From CAADGU01 sp964581605 (lineage in GTDB: Bacteria > Chloroflexota > Anaerolineae > Promineifilales > Promineifilaceae), in the NCBI GenBank assembly GCA_964581605.1, contig CAZOPF010000051.1, forward strand, positions 1 to 38,045: a stretch of DNA of 38,045 bases, written 5' to 3'. The notes beneath the pieces were generated by a model. It was not told the DNA's origin. It did not search any database and saw only the letters and a list, made by a program, of their open reading frames with translations. This document shows positions 16,161-25,900 of the stretch, one piece after another. How positions within the stretch are numbered: position 1 is the stretch's first letter; each line of letters starts with the position of its first letter. Made by a program: the position numbers and the translations under genes.

Positions 16161-16199
16161 AAAAAAGCCGAAACTCAATATATCATCGAATTTCGGCTT
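16161..16199 (-). terminator. Rho-independent terminator of the DUF6325-like gene
   Basis: On the minus strand AAGCCGAAA (16199-16191) pairs with TTTCGGCTT (16173-16165), and a run of six T (complement of 16161-16166) ends the stem. It lies 40 nt after the stop of the minus-strand gene ending at 16239, as expected of an intrinsic terminator. Confidence 0.8.
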
Positions 16200-16238
16200 C
16201 GGCTAATTTCTCGTTTGGAAGTTTAACTTCTGGACGTA

Positions 16239-17123
16239 CTACGGATTGGCAGCGGCCAGGGTGGCCCTGGCGGCGGCTACTTCGGCTTCCATATCAGCTA
16301 CAGCCTGATTTGCTTCGGCGATGGCTGCTTCTTCAATCAAGTGTGCGGCTGCCAGCACCTCCAGCGCTTCGGTGACGGCCGCATCCTCAATCATCCCCGC
16401 GATCACCAGGGTGCGCACCACGTCGGCGGCAATGGCGGCTTTGAACTTTTCTGCCTGGATGGCCGTTTCCAGAGCATCCGCTACAGCCGCTTCCTGAACA
16501 GCTTGAGAAATGGCGACAACGGCCGCTGCTTCTTCCAGAGCCGCTTCTTCCACTGCCTCCACCTCTGCCAGCGTGATCAGGGCATCCAGCATGGCCGCCC
16601 CTTTCACCGCTTCGGCCAGTTCCACCGCCATTTCCGCTTCCTCAATGGCTTTAATTTCTTTGCCCACTTTCATCAGCAATTGGGGGGTCAGGAAACCCTG
16701 GGCGGTCATATGCCCACCGGCGCGAGCAACGGCGGCCTGGAAACCGGCGGCCCAGGTGTGTTCAAACAACATCAGCCCGGCGGCCGTGTTCGGTTCTAGC
16801 AAATCTGGCAGGCTGGCAAAGTCTTCGGCGCTCAGGCCAAATTGGGCGCCGGCGACGACGAGGGGGGATTCGGACACGGCCGGAGCGCCATCCAACCCCA
16901 TCAGCTTGCTAACCACCGAACCAAATTTGTGCATTTGCTCATCCGTCAGATCGGTCATTTCCATGCGTTGAATCTGCCCATCGGGTTTTTTAACTACGAC
17001 CAGCAAATCAATTAGCCGAATCAGCCCTTTACCGCGCAGCATATTTAGCTCTTTGAGAATTTCCCCCGTGAATTTCTCCGTTGTCTCGAACTTGATCATC
17101 AACATTTGAATAGGCCCACTCAT
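16239..17123 (-). CDS. DUF6325/DUF1269-like protein with long Ala/Glu-rich helical tail
   Basis: A 294-aa protein. Residues 1-78 (GPIQMLMIKFETTEKFTGEIL, then GLIRLIDLLVVVKKPDG) match the N-terminal domain of DUF6325/DUF1269 proteins, whose function is unknown. The 150-residue C-terminal part is almost wholly Ala, Glu and Val with no Pro, giving a long amphipathic helix array of repeated EEAA/EAL units. The gene has AGGAGAG in front of the ATG, next to the edge of an 83-bp repeat. It is in line with LURP-one and DUF4203-type genes, all minus strand. No membrane span is certain. Confidence 0.7.
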   Translation of the reverse strand: MSGPIQMLMIKFETTEKFTGEILKELNMLRGKGLIRLIDLLVVVKKPDGQIQRMEMTDLTDEQMHKFGSVVSKLMGLDGAPAVSESPLVVAGAQFGLSAEDFASLPDLLEPNTAAGLMLFEHTWAAGFQAAVARAGGHMTAQGFLTPQLLMKVGKEIKAIEEAEMAVELAEAVKGAAMLDALITLAEVEAVEEAALEEAAAVVAISQAVQEAAVADALETAIQAEKFKAAIAADVVRTLVIAGMIEDAAVTEALEVLAAAHLIEEAAIAEANQAVADMEAEVAAARATLAAANP

Positions 17124-17135
17124 TTTCGTCTCTCC

Positions 17136-17218
17136 TAAGTAACCGTACCGTAATTATGTAATTGAGTAATTTGGTAATCAGCCGCTTCAATTACTTAATT
17201 ACCCAATTACCCAATCGC
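17136..17218 (-). repeat. 83-bp GTAATTGG element, copy A
   Basis: Its reverse complement matches 36517-36599 over the full 83 bp with about six differences. Internal GGGTAATT words and a second half reading CCAAATTACTCAATTAC make it self-complementary. The left edge lies 12 nt upstream of the DUF6325-like start, so it forms most of that gene's leader. Related shorter hairpins are at 11229 and 35561. Confidence 0.88.
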
Positions 17219-17288
17219 CAACTTATTTGCAAACGATCACTAATTATAGTAAACAATCGTCATCGGATGTCCGATTACCGATTACCAG

Positions 17289-17846
17289 TTACCGCCCACT
17301 ATGCGCCATCATATCAATACAAACGGTAATCGCCAGCAGCAGGGCGTCATCCTGACCTGGCGCAATCTCCACGCCGTAGGAGTCGCGGACGCGGAACCAG
17401 GCTTTAGAGACGGTGGCTACCGTCTGGCGCCCACTCTCAATCCGGTATTCGTGGTTGAGGATGTTGCCCTGCGTGGACAAATCATTGCCGCCGGGCATGT
17501 TAATTTGCCAGCGATCCCGCAGCGGGGTGATGAGGGCGTTATGTACCTTGGCCACCACCCGGCCATTGGCGTCTTCAATGTTCATTGAGTCGCGCACACG
17601 TATCATGCGTTCTTGAATTTTGTACAGTTCACGGCCGTTGGCATCTTCAAAAACCAGCGTCGAACGTATCCGTAATGCTTTGCCATCAACTTTGAAGGCA
17701 CGACGGCCGTTGTCATCCTCAATAAAAAAGTCATCGCCAATGGCAAACATTCGCTGCCGCATCTGGTAACGGTTGCCGCCACTGCCCCGCCGTGGCCCTG
17801 GGCCAGGCCCCACACCAGGGCCATCACCTGCTCGTCTTCTTAACAT
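17289..17846 (-). CDS. LURP-one-related (Tubby-like barrel) protein
   Basis: A 185-aa soluble protein. After a Gly/Pro/Arg-rich head (1-27), the LURP-one domain shows repeated strands MRQRMFAIGDDFFIEDDNG, AFKVDGKALRIRSTLVFEDANG, and YKIQERMIRVRDSMNIED. The three E/DDxNGR turns are typical of the barrel. The family binds lipids in eukaryotes (scramblase-like), but bacterial members have no tested role. GGAGG stands 8-10 nt before the ATG. Between this gene and the next is a 40-nt hairpin. The three turns encoded by ACGGCCGT-type words (NGR) show how that motif shapes proteins here. Confidence 0.85.
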   Translation of the reverse strand: MLRRRAGDGPGVGPGPGPRRGSGGNRYQMRQRMFAIGDDFFIEDDNGRRAFKVDGKALRIRSTLVFEDANGRELYKIQERMIRVRDSMNIEDANGRVVAKVHNALITPLRDRWQINMPGGNDLSTQGNILNHEYRIESGRQTVATVSKAWFRVRDSYGVEIAPGQDDALLLAITVCIDMMAHSGR

Positions 17847-17878
17847 GATCTTTTACCTCCGTTGGGAAAAATTGTGAC

Positions 17879-17918
17879 AAGTGGCCGGTGGCAAATGGTT
17901 ACCTGCCACCGGCTACTT
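17879..17918. repeat. Hairpin of the GTGGC family
   Basis: Arms AAGTGGCCGGTGGCA (17879-17893) and TGCCACCGGCTACTT (17904-17918) pair at 14 of 15 positions around a 10-nt loop. It lies between the LURP-one gene and the DUF4203-like gene; transcription through it runs on the minus strand. Confidence 0.8.
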
Positions 17919-17934
17919 GCTACCCGCAACCTGT

Positions 17935-18573
17935 TTACATCTCCGCGTACCGGTTATATGTCTCAATCTCAAAGTTGCGATTGACCCTGATTTGTCCGAC
18001 GATACCGGCGATGGCCATCACCAGGAACAGCAGCGTCCAGATAAATGAGCCATTGAGCATCACCTGAACCGGGTTTTCCGCCAGGGTGAGCAATTGCACA
18101 TGCTCCACGCCCACCGCTAATGTGCCAATGGTAGCGGCCGCGCCGCCCACGGCCGTGGCGATAATAATGACATACTTTGCCAGATTAAAGTAAAAGGTAA
18201 TGCCAATCACCACCACTGCCAGCACAATACCCACAATCCAGGTAAGGATGGTGAGGTCGGCGCTAAAAATGCCCATGATAGCCACACCTAGCCCGTACCC
18301 CAATGAACCGGCAATCAGCGCCACCGCAAAAGCGTAAAACAGATAGGACAACGCGGCAAACAGCAGTGCCACGATGAAACCAACTACCCAACTGGTCACA
18401 GTTGCCAGGAACTCCTGACCAAATAACAGTTGGATGCTTTGGGCCCCCAGGGCAAAACCAAAGAAAAAGCCCCAAATCGGCAGCAGCACCAGGAACAGCC
18501 GGTAGCCGCCAAAACAGACCACCGTGCCAAACAACAAGGCAATTAACGTAGCGCAAAATAGTTCAAAAGACAT
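17935..18573 (-). CDS. DUF4203/TMEM198-like membrane protein
   Basis: A 212-aa protein that is almost entirely hydrophobic, with about seven predicted spans and only a short polar C-terminus (VNRNFEIETYNRYAEM). The Gly-rich second span (LPIWGFFFGFALGAQ) and regular alternation fit DUF4203/TMEM198-type proteins, whose bacterial role is unknown. ATG 18573 is chosen because AGGAGGAAAATCAG is directly upstream; a longer frame to 18645 has no such site. Likely co-transcribed with LURP-one and DUF6325 downstream. Confidence 0.7.
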   Translation of the reverse strand: MSFELFCATLIALLFGTVVCFGGYRLFLVLLPIWGFFFGFALGAQSIQLLFGQEFLATVTSWVVGFIVALLFAALSYLFYAFAVALIAGSLGYGLGVAIMGIFSADLTILTWIVGIVLAVVVIGITFYFNLAKYVIIIATAVGGAAATIGTLAVGVEHVQLLTLAENPVQVMLNGSFIWTLLFLVMAIAGIVGQIRVNRNFEIETYNRYAEM

Positions 18574-18666
18574 CTGATTTTCCTCCTGATATGTTCGTAA
18601 ATAGGAAAACTTTGGTGCAAAGTCTTCCTGATATAGATGATCCAAATTTTAGTATAGGCTGGCAAT

Positions 18667-18684
18667 GGTGGTCAAACGACCACC
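18667..18684. promoter_or_regulatory. Perfect palindromic hairpin between radA and the DUF4203-like gene
   Basis: GGTGGTC (18667-18673) and GACCACC (18678-18684) flank AAAC. It lies downstream of radA and about 95 nt upstream of the DUF4203-like start. It has no T-run, so operator or mRNA hairpin is possible. A TATACT on the minus strand lies close by, but no well-spaced -35 was found. Confidence 0.35.
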
Positions 18685-18715
18685 AAAATGGTGCAAAAAA
18701 GGCGCATGTAACCAA

Positions 18716-20110
18716 TTATGCAGATAGTAGAGCCGATTCAATCGCTTCGGCCAGGGTACGGCCGCCGATGACGCTTAAACCTTTGGGTATATCAGCCAGC
18801 CGCCGCCCGGCCGATTGGGGGATGAGGCAGCGTTTGAAACCGAGTTTGGATGCTTCTTTCAGTCGAGACTCAAGCTGGCTGACGGCGCGCAGTTCGCCGC
18901 TGAGACCCACCTCGCCGACAAAGGCCATGTCGGCATGAGTGGGGCGGTCTTTGACGCTGCTGGCGATGGCCACAGCTACGGCCAGGTCGGCGGCCGGTTC
19001 GTCAATTTGCAGGCCGCCGATGACGTTGACGAAGAGATCTTTGTCGTGCAAGTTGAGGCGTACCCGGCGGGTGAGCACGGCCGTCAGCAGCAGCAACCGG
19101 TTATAATCAATCCCATTGGCTGTGCGGCGCGGGTTGGCAAAGGTGGTGGTGCTGGCCAGGGCTTGAATTTCCACCAGCAACGGCCGTGTCCCTTCCATCG
19201 TCACCGCAATGGTCGAACCAGGCGCATTCACCTGCCGCTCCGCCAGAAACGCCTCCGACGGGTTCGTCACTTCCATCATGCCCCGCTCCGCCATCTCAAA
19301 CACCCCCACCTCGCTGGTGGCGCCAAAGCGGTTTTTCACGCTGCGCAGCAGCCGGTAACGGTGAAACGGGTCGCCTTCCAGATACAGCACCGTATCTACA
19401 ATATGTTCCAATACACGTGGCCCGGCAATACTCCCTTCTTTGGTCACATGCCCCACCAGAAAAACGGTGACCCCCTGGCTCTTGGCCAATTCTTGCAGGC
19501 GGCTGGCGCACTCCCGCACCTGGCTGACGCTACCCGCCGCCGAGGTCATCTCCTCCAGATAGGTGGTCTGGATGCTGTCAATGATGAGCATTTGTGGCTG
19601 CAAATCGCTGATGTGCTGCATGATGGCCCCCATGCGCGTTTCTGTTACCAGATAGAGGTTATGGGCGGTTAGTTGCAGCCGCTCGGCACGCATTTTGATC
19701 TGGCGGCTGCTCTCTTCGCCAGAGACGTAGAGGGTAACGCCGTGCTGGTTGGCGACCATACCGGCTACTTCTAGCAGCAAGGTTGATTTGCCAATGCCGG
19801 GATCACCGCCCACCAACACAAGCGAACCAGGCACAATACCACCACCCAGCACGCGAGCAAATTCGGAGAGGGGCAGGGAGAGGCGTTCAAAGCCATCGGC
19901 CGTCACGTCGGCCAGACGTTGGGGTTTGCTGCTGAGGGAGGTGTGGGCGGTGCTTTGGGCGCGGGGGTTTTTGGTGGGCACGGCCGTTTCCGGCACAATC
20001 ACCTCTTCCACCATCGTATCAAATTCGCCACACTGGGGGCAACGCCCCATGTAGGCGGCTGTGATCCGGCCGCAAGATTGACACACATACTGGGAGCGTT
20101 TCTTCGCCAT
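18716..20110 (-). CDS. radA: DNA repair protein RadA (Sms)
   Basis: A 464-aa RecA-family ATPase that promotes branch migration during recombinational repair. The N-terminal zinc finger has Cys10, Cys13, Cys24, Cys27. Walker A is GGDPGIGKST (about 101-110). The RadA signature KNRFG is at residues 259-263, followed by the Lon-like C-terminal domain (about 285-460). All key motifs are intact and length is normal for the family. AAGGAAAG precedes the ATG. It stands at the head of the minus-strand block and faces away from the surface-assembly cluster; the 123-nt region between holds promoters for both. Confidence 0.97.
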   Translation of the reverse strand: MAKKRSQYVCQSCGRITAAYMGRCPQCGEFDTMVEEVIVPETAVPTKNPRAQSTAHTSLSSKPQRLADVTADGFERLSLPLSEFARVLGGGIVPGSLVLVGGDPGIGKSTLLLEVAGMVANQHGVTLYVSGEESSRQIKMRAERLQLTAHNLYLVTETRMGAIMQHISDLQPQMLIIDSIQTTYLEEMTSAAGSVSQVRECASRLQELAKSQGVTVFLVGHVTKEGSIAGPRVLEHIVDTVLYLEGDPFHRYRLLRSVKNRFGATSEVGVFEMAERGMMEVTNPSEAFLAERQVNAPGSTIAVTMEGTRPLLVEIQALASTTTFANPRRTANGIDYNRLLLLTAVLTRRVRLNLHDKDLFVNVIGGLQIDEPAADLAVAVAIASSVKDRPTHADMAFVGEVGLSGELRAVSQLESRLKEASKLGFKRCLIPQSAGRRLADIPKGLSVIGGRTLAEAIESALLSA

Positions 20111-20195
20111 GTTACTTTCCTTTTAAGGGTAAATGTAGCGCAAAGGTACGAAGGTGCAAAGAGATGATAAGGACATAAAGGCCAGGGTGTATGCT

Positions 20196-20223
20196 TTGAA
20201 CCAGTTTGGGCATATGTTATACT
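20196..20223 (+). promoter_or_regulatory. Probable promoter of the surface-assembly cluster
   Basis: TTGAAC (20196-20201), a 16-nt spacer, then TATACT (20218-20223) preceded by TGT, as in an extended -10 site. The GTG start of the first gene lies 10 nt after the -10, so the transcript would have almost no leader. Good fit to sigma-70 type but not tested. Confidence 0.5.
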
Positions 20224-20233
20224 CCTGGCTATT

Positions 20234-20524
20234 GTGATAAACTGGTTTTCCCTCTTGTTTAATTCATTCTGGATTGTAGGGTTGGCAATTGGTTTGGCCG
20301 CATTGAGTTATCAATTCTGGGAGGCGCGTCAGAGCCAGACAAGCCTGCGTATTCAATTGGGGCAGCCTTCGTTTTTAGCCTCTTTTTGGGCAGGTTTTGG
20401 GCTTGTGTGTGTGGGACTGGCCGGTACAACGGCCGTCATGTGGGAGACGGCCGTCTGGCTTATGATGGCAACAGCAGGGTTTTTCTTTATGGCAAAGGCT
20501 ATCAGGATTCGATTATGGAAGTAA
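20234..20524 (+). CDS. Small membrane protein, first gene of the cluster
   Basis: A 96-aa protein with three likely membrane spans (about 8-27, 47-66, 70-88) and a basic end (IRIRLWK). Start GTG at 20234, with no Shine-Dalgarno and the -10 box just upstream, so it may be leaderless. The end overlaps the start of the BY-kinase gene by 10 nt, which implies coupled translation. No family recognised. Confidence 0.6.
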   Translation: MINWFSLLFNSFWIVGLAIGLAALSYQFWEARQSQTSLRIQLGQPSFLASFWAGFGLVCVGLAGTTAVMWETAVWLMMATAGFFFMAKAIRIRLWK

Positions 20525-22149
20525 AACATTACGCATCTCTTTTGTGGCGATGGGCCTGGCTGATTGCTCTGGTTATTTTATTGGCCGGTGGGCTGGCCTA
20601 TGTGGTGAGCATGAATACCCCACGCGAATATCAGGCCACGGCCGTATACCTTTTGGATGAAGCGCCCAGTGGCACGGGCAATGAATATGCCCAGACACTC
20701 TTTGAGCAAAAGCTGGCGCAAAGTTATGTCCGTATGGTCAATACCCGTCCGGTACGCGAAGAAACCATCAGTCGGTTGGGCATAGAAGAAGAGTTGATGG
20801 AAAACAGGCTGGCGGGCATGGTTTCCATTTCGGCCATTCCCGAAACGAATTTGATTACCATTCGTGTAGAAGACACAGACCCTGAACGGGCGGCCAAGAT
20901 AGCCAACACCATGGGCTTTGTTTTTATTGAACAAAACCAGGCCCGCGAAAATCAGCGGTATGCACTGCCTATCGCCGATTGGGAGCAGCGACTCAGCGAA
21001 GAAGCCGTGATTATTCAGGAAGTTGAAACCCAAATAAACCAGATAGGCGAAGCTGAAACGCCGGAAGAGATGACCTCATTATCCCGTCTGGAAACCCAAC
21101 TTAACGAGGCTCGCATTCGTTATACTGATGCGTTCAATAAATTAAATGGCTTGCAGGTGTCGCAGGCACAAGAAAGCAGCAACCTGATACAAATTGAAGA
21201 AGCGCGGATTAATCGTAACCCCATTCGGCCGCGCACCGAAACAAACGTCTTGCTGGCGGTATTGGTAGGCGGCATATTGGCTGTTGCCTTTGTATTTCTG
21301 CTTGATTATCTGGACGACACCATCAAATCACCCCAGGAAATTACGGCCGACACCAATCTCTCCACACTTGGCACCATTGCCATGATTAAAGGTGATGACC
21401 CCTCAGATCGGTTGGTCACTTCTACCTCGCCACGAGACCCTGTTTCGGAGGCCTATCGTGTCTTGCGCACAAACCTCAATTTTTCGGCCGTAGATGCCGA
21501 GCTAAAAACAGTATTAGTCACCAGTTCATCACCCAGCGAAGGGAAATCTACCACGGCCGCCAACCTGGCTGTGGTGCTGGCTCAGACTGGTAAACGGGTA
21601 GCTCTGGTAGATGCCGACCTGCGCCGGCCAATTCAGCATAAGATTTTTAATACCGCTAACAATCAGGGCCTCACAACCGCCATTTTAGACAACAACACGC
21701 CGGTTGCCTTTCACCTGCAAAAAACAAAAATGCCCGATTTACAACTGATGACCAGTGGGCCGATCCCGCCCAATCCGGCCGAACTACTCAACTCTCACCG
21801 TATGATTCAGGTGGTAGAAGCTCTGCTGGAAGAAGTGGATATGGTTATATTTGATACGCCGCCTGTGCTGACAGTAGCCGATGCCACTATCCTGGCGCCG
21901 CGTATGCAAGGAACATTACTGGTTGTGGAAAGTGGTAAGACTCGCCGGGCCGCACTATCTCAATCATTTGAACGGTTAAGCAATACCAATGCCCATTTGC
22001 TGGGCGTGGTGATCAATAAGCTGAATCCGCGACGGTTACGTGGTTATGGATATTACTACAAATACCATTATTACTACTCAGGTGTAAAGGAATACGGCCG
22101 TGCGCCACGACGTAAACGCCGAAGCTGGCTGCCTGGATTCAAACGGTGA
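20515..22149 (+). CDS. Wzz/BY-kinase: polysaccharide co-polymerase and tyrosine kinase
   Basis: A 544-aa inner-membrane protein of the Wzc/CapAB type, which controls chain length and export of surface polysaccharide. The Wzz part has two spans (about 10-32 and 245-265) with a helical periplasmic section between. The kinase part has Walker A SSSPSEGKST (about 336-345, Lys344), Walker A' VALVDADLRRP, and Walker B VIFDTPP (Asp447). A Tyr cluster at the tail (nine Tyr between 511 and 527) is the expected autophosphorylation site. ATG 20515 lies inside the end of the previous gene. No polymerase or flippase gene is next to it, which is unusual for a capsule locus. Confidence 0.92.
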   Translation: MEVKHYASLLWRWAWLIALVILLAGGLAYVVSMNTPREYQATAVYLLDEAPSGTGNEYAQTLFEQKLAQSYVRMVNTRPVREETISRLGIEEELMENRLAGMVSISAIPETNLITIRVEDTDPERAAKIANTMGFVFIEQNQARENQRYALPIADWEQRLSEEAVIIQEVETQINQIGEAETPEEMTSLSRLETQLNEARIRYTDAFNKLNGLQVSQAQESSNLIQIEEARINRNPIRPRTETNVLLAVLVGGILAVAFVFLLDYLDDTIKSPQEITADTNLSTLGTIAMIKGDDPSDRLVTSTSPRDPVSEAYRVLRTNLNFSAVDAELKTVLVTSSSPSEGKSTTAANLAVVLAQTGKRVALVDADLRRPIQHKIFNTANNQGLTTAILDNNTPVAFHLQKTKMPDLQLMTSGPIPPNPAELLNSHRMIQVVEALLEEVDMVIFDTPPVLTVADATILAPRMQGTLLVVESGKTRRAALSQSFERLSNTNAHLLGVVINKLNPRRLRGYGYYYKYHYYYSGVKEYGRAPRRKRRSWLPGFKR

Positions 22150-22625
22150 TAGACAGTGAACAGACGCCAACAAGTTCCAGGTATCCAACCCTGCTGGTGG
22201 GGTTGGGTATTATCTGGCTCCTGTTAGCCGGGGGCGTTCTGGTTTTTCAACTTTTCAGCCCCAAGCAAGTAAAAATTGAATGGGAGACCGCTACCGAACA
22301 AAATACGGCCGGATTTCAACTATATCGGAGTTTGTCGCCAGATGGGGGTTTTGAACTCATCACGCCAGAAATGATTGCCAGCCGTGGCAGTGCTGTAACC
22401 GGTGGACAATACTCTTTTGTTGATTCCCAGGTTGAGGCTGGTGAAACCTACTTTTATCTGTTGGAAGAAATAGAGTATGACTCGACAACGCATCAATACA
22501 TGGAAGAGGTTATTTCACGCCGAGTGCCATTGGTTGAATGGTGGGCAATTGTGATGATGGCGGCCGCGCTGCTGGTGGGTATTGGTTTACTCGTAGCCGG
22601 TTTGCGTGATGGAGGCATCGCATGA
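22146..22625 (+). CDS. Fn3-like membrane protein with WETATEQ domain
   Basis: A 159-aa protein with spans at both ends (about 14-36 and 132-153) and a 95-residue external domain. The domain opens with IEWETATEQNTAGFQLYRS and closes with GETYFYLLEEIEYD. It matches the domain of the stalk protein at 26115 (WETATEQSASGFLLQRA), so the two probably share a fold and perhaps a partner. It starts with GTG overlapping the previous stop (GTGA) and ends with ATGA overlap with the next gene. Resembles Fn3-type modules in surface proteins. Confidence 0.65.
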   Translation: MIDSEQTPTSSRYPTLLVGLGIIWLLLAGGVLVFQLFSPKQVKIEWETATEQNTAGFQLYRSLSPDGGFELITPEMIASRGSAVTGGQYSFVDSQVEAGETYFYLLEEIEYDSTTHQYMEEVISRRVPLVEWWAIVMMAAALLVGIGLLVAGLRDGGIA

Positions 22626-22897
22626 CTAACATTGAAAACATTGTTTCACCCCAACCAATCCCTGGACTCATCTGGCGGGTAGTGGATGACAACATGGTGG
22701 TTATCTCACCGGCAACAGGTGATGTGCATGTTTTCAGCCAGACCGGGGCCGACATATGGCGGTTATTGGTGGATAAGAAGGCTGTGAGCGAGATTGAAAG
22801 CTATCTGGTGGAAAAGTATATTGTCTCCACTGAACAGGCGCATACAGATGTTCGTGTTTTTATTCAGGAACTGACCGAGATTGGATTAGTGCGGTAA
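22622..22897 (+). CDS. PqqD-like protein
   Basis: A 91-aa protein of the PqqD fold: VVISPATGDVHVFSQTGADIW (about 26-46), then a helical part ending in FIQELTEIGLV. PqqD proteins bind and present a peptide to a modifying enzyme, usually a radical SAM protein. None is encoded nearby, so here it may serve as an adaptor in surface-protein or polysaccharide assembly. ATG overlaps the previous stop by one base pair step (ATGA), implying strict coupling. Confidence 0.82.
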   Translation: MTNIENIVSPQPIPGLIWRVVDDNMVVISPATGDVHVFSQTGADIWRLLVDKKAVSEIESYLVEKYIVSTEQAHTDVRVFIQELTEIGLVR

Positions 22898-22909
22898 ACA
22901 GGTGGATTT

Positions 22910-25900
22910 ATGAAGACGAAACATACGACTTTATTGATTTTAACGGCCGTCATCCTATTTGCCATTCTCACTAGCGCACTCCACGCTGCCTACACCAACA
23001 CCAATTTTAGCCAGCAGCAGCCAGCCATCCTCCAAACCACTTCCTCCCATGCCGCCGGAATGCAATTTCGATTGAGCCTGCCTGCTTACCAGGTCAGTGC
23101 AGACGGGCAGATCTCTGTTCGTGGCCTGGAGACACGCCTGGCAGAACCCGGCGCGCCCACTTTGCCCTACTACGCCACTTTTATTGCCCTCCCACCAGAT
23201 GCCGACATTTCTGTAGAAGTTCAGGCGCACCAGGTAACGGAAACGGCCGTGCCGCACATTCAGCCCGCGCCCGATATGCTCCTGAATCAAACGGATGCAG
23301 TTGGCCTGGCAGCTTTGCCCCAGGAGATTTTACGAGAGGATGAAGCGGTTTACGGCCACGATGCCTTCTTCCCAGACACCTTATACACCGTTTCCACCCC
23401 CATGTATCTGCGCGATATGCGCCTCGTCTCGCTGCAACTGTACCCCTTGCGATACAACCCGGTCAGCGGGCAACTGTGGCAGGCACAAGAACTGGACGTT
23501 ACGCTCACATTTACCGGTGGGCGCTTTACTGGCTTACGGCCGTCGCCCGCCCTGGACGAAAAAGGGTTGGATGACCTCATCTTAAATTACGATGTTGCCC
23601 GCAGCTGGCGCAGCCTGCCACAACATGTTCTCCAATCACCCACCACTGTTCTGCCCATTGGCGTTCCTACTTATAAAATAGCCGTCAATGCGGACGGTAT
23701 CTATGATGTTTGCCAGCCTGAACTGGCGGCCGCCGGCATGAATGTTAGTGCAGTCAACCCCCATACCATTCAGATGCTCTATCGTGGTGAATCAGTCGCC
23801 TATGACTTTATCGGTGACAGTGATACATCGTTTGAAGTCAACGAATGTGTCCGCTTCTTCGGCTGGAAATTTACCGGCCCGCGCACTGAAAAACAGTTCG
23901 TCAATGACAATATCTACTGGCTCTGGGCAAACGGTTCAGCCAGCACCATCGCCACCGCCCCTAACCAGACATCCGGCACCCTCAAAACAAGCGTCTGGTT
24001 CACCCAAACGGCCGAACCCGAACTCGACTACTTTAGCACCTGGACGAACCAATGGCCCGACTTTGACAATGAGCCAGATGCCTTTTATTGGGATCGTGTC
24101 AACGCTTCCGCCACCACCGGCTCTTATAGCATCAGCCTCACCGACCCCGACACCGCTTCACCTACAAACGCCCAATTCTTGATTGAAATTTCCTCCGCCG
24201 CTACCGGCGATTTCACCACCAAACAGTTTATCGTTTCAGCCAATCTAAACGGTGGCCCAAACACGCCCAGCCGCACCTGGTTCGGCCGTCGCAATGTCAA
24301 CATTGGCGCCACCATTCCCGCCAATCTGCTCATTGATGGCAACAACACCCTCGCCACCACTTATGACCTGGACGACCGCATCTACGTCAACCGTGTCACC
24401 GTCGCCTACATGCGCCACCTCATCGCCATCAATGACCAGTTTCTCCTGACGGACGAAACCGGGGCCAACCCGTTACAAACCAGCGGCTTCAGCACCGCTA
24501 ACGCCCTGGTATGGAATGTCACCGATCCCCTCAATCCTGTTGCCCTCGATATGAGTACAGGGGTCAGCGGCGGTGGCCCCTACACCTACACTTTTGGGCA
24601 AAACCATGCGGCCGGGACCCGATTCATCGCCACCACGGAAGAAAATGTTCAGTCGGTTCTCTCTATTACTGAATATGTGCCGCCGAACCTGAACCCATCT
24701 GATAATATGGCTGAATGGCTGGCGATCACCCATGCCAGCCTGATTAACGAGGCTAACCAACTGGCCGCCCATCGTGCCAGTGCCCCATTTGGTGGGTTGG
24801 ATACGCACGTCGTAACTATTGATGATGTGGTCAACGAATATGGGTATGGGCTGCCCCTGCCATCGGCCGTATCCGACTATCTCACCTACGCCCTGGGCAA
24901 CTGGGCCATTGCCCCCAGCTATGTGGTTATGTTTGGCGACACCACCATCAACCCGCGTGGCCTGCCTTGCAACGAAAGCTGCAACAGTGTTGGTTGGGAC
25001 CTCAATGCCCCCTACCTGGTCTTAACCGCCCTCCCCTTTGTAGACCGTTTCCAGGGAATGGTGCCTTCTGATCATCCTTTTGTCCTTCTTGCCGGTGATG
25101 ATCCGTTGGCTGATATGAAGATCGGCCGTATGGCCGTCAACGATGCCACTGAAGCGACCAACGTCATCAATAAAATGGTGGGCTATGAATCAGACCCCTA
25201 TTCACCGGGCACGGCGCCCTTCCTTTTCATCGCTGACAATGATGACCCGGACGCTGGTTATTTCTGCGATGAAAATGAAGCAACGGCCGATCATATCCCT
25301 GGCTCGTTTGCCAAAAACCATATGTGCCTCGGTTCGGCCACGTACCCGGATGTCACCACTTTACGGCCGGCCATGTTTGGGGCCATCAACGCCGGCCTTC
25401 ATGCGGTTAATTATCGTGGCCATGGCAGCGTCGGCCGTTGGGCAGGCGAGCCGATTATGGATACTACCGACACCATCTGGTGGAACAATACGGCCAAACC
25501 CACCATCATCCTGAGTGCTGACTGCCTGGACGCGCACTTTGCCTGGCCTGGTTATCCCGGTCTGGCTGAAACCTTTATTCGTTATGATTTTAACAACAAC
25601 TTGCACGGCAGCGCGGCCCAATGGTCATCCACCGGCCTGGGATTCACCGTCGAACACACCGTCCTCCATGCTGGCTTTTATGATGGCGTTTTTGCCCAAT
25701 ATGCCCAAACTATCGGCAGTGCCATAGATTATGCCAAGCTCAACTATTTTCAGGCCGGGCAAGATATTTCGGAGTTATATACTTTCACTCTGCATGGCGA
25801 TCCGGCGATGACGCTTTACTGGGCACCAGAGCCGCCGCCTACCCCCACGCCCACGCTTACCCCTTCATTAACCAATACACCGCCACCAGGGGCTTCGCTT

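Noticed and set aside
18815..19672. 285-residue plus-strand frame opposite radA
   Set aside because: radA is unambiguous on the other strand; the shadow has no recognisable motifs.
22622..22897. RiPP (peptide natural product) locus because of the PqqD-like gene
   Set aside because: No radical SAM enzyme, precursor peptide or transporter is seen nearby.
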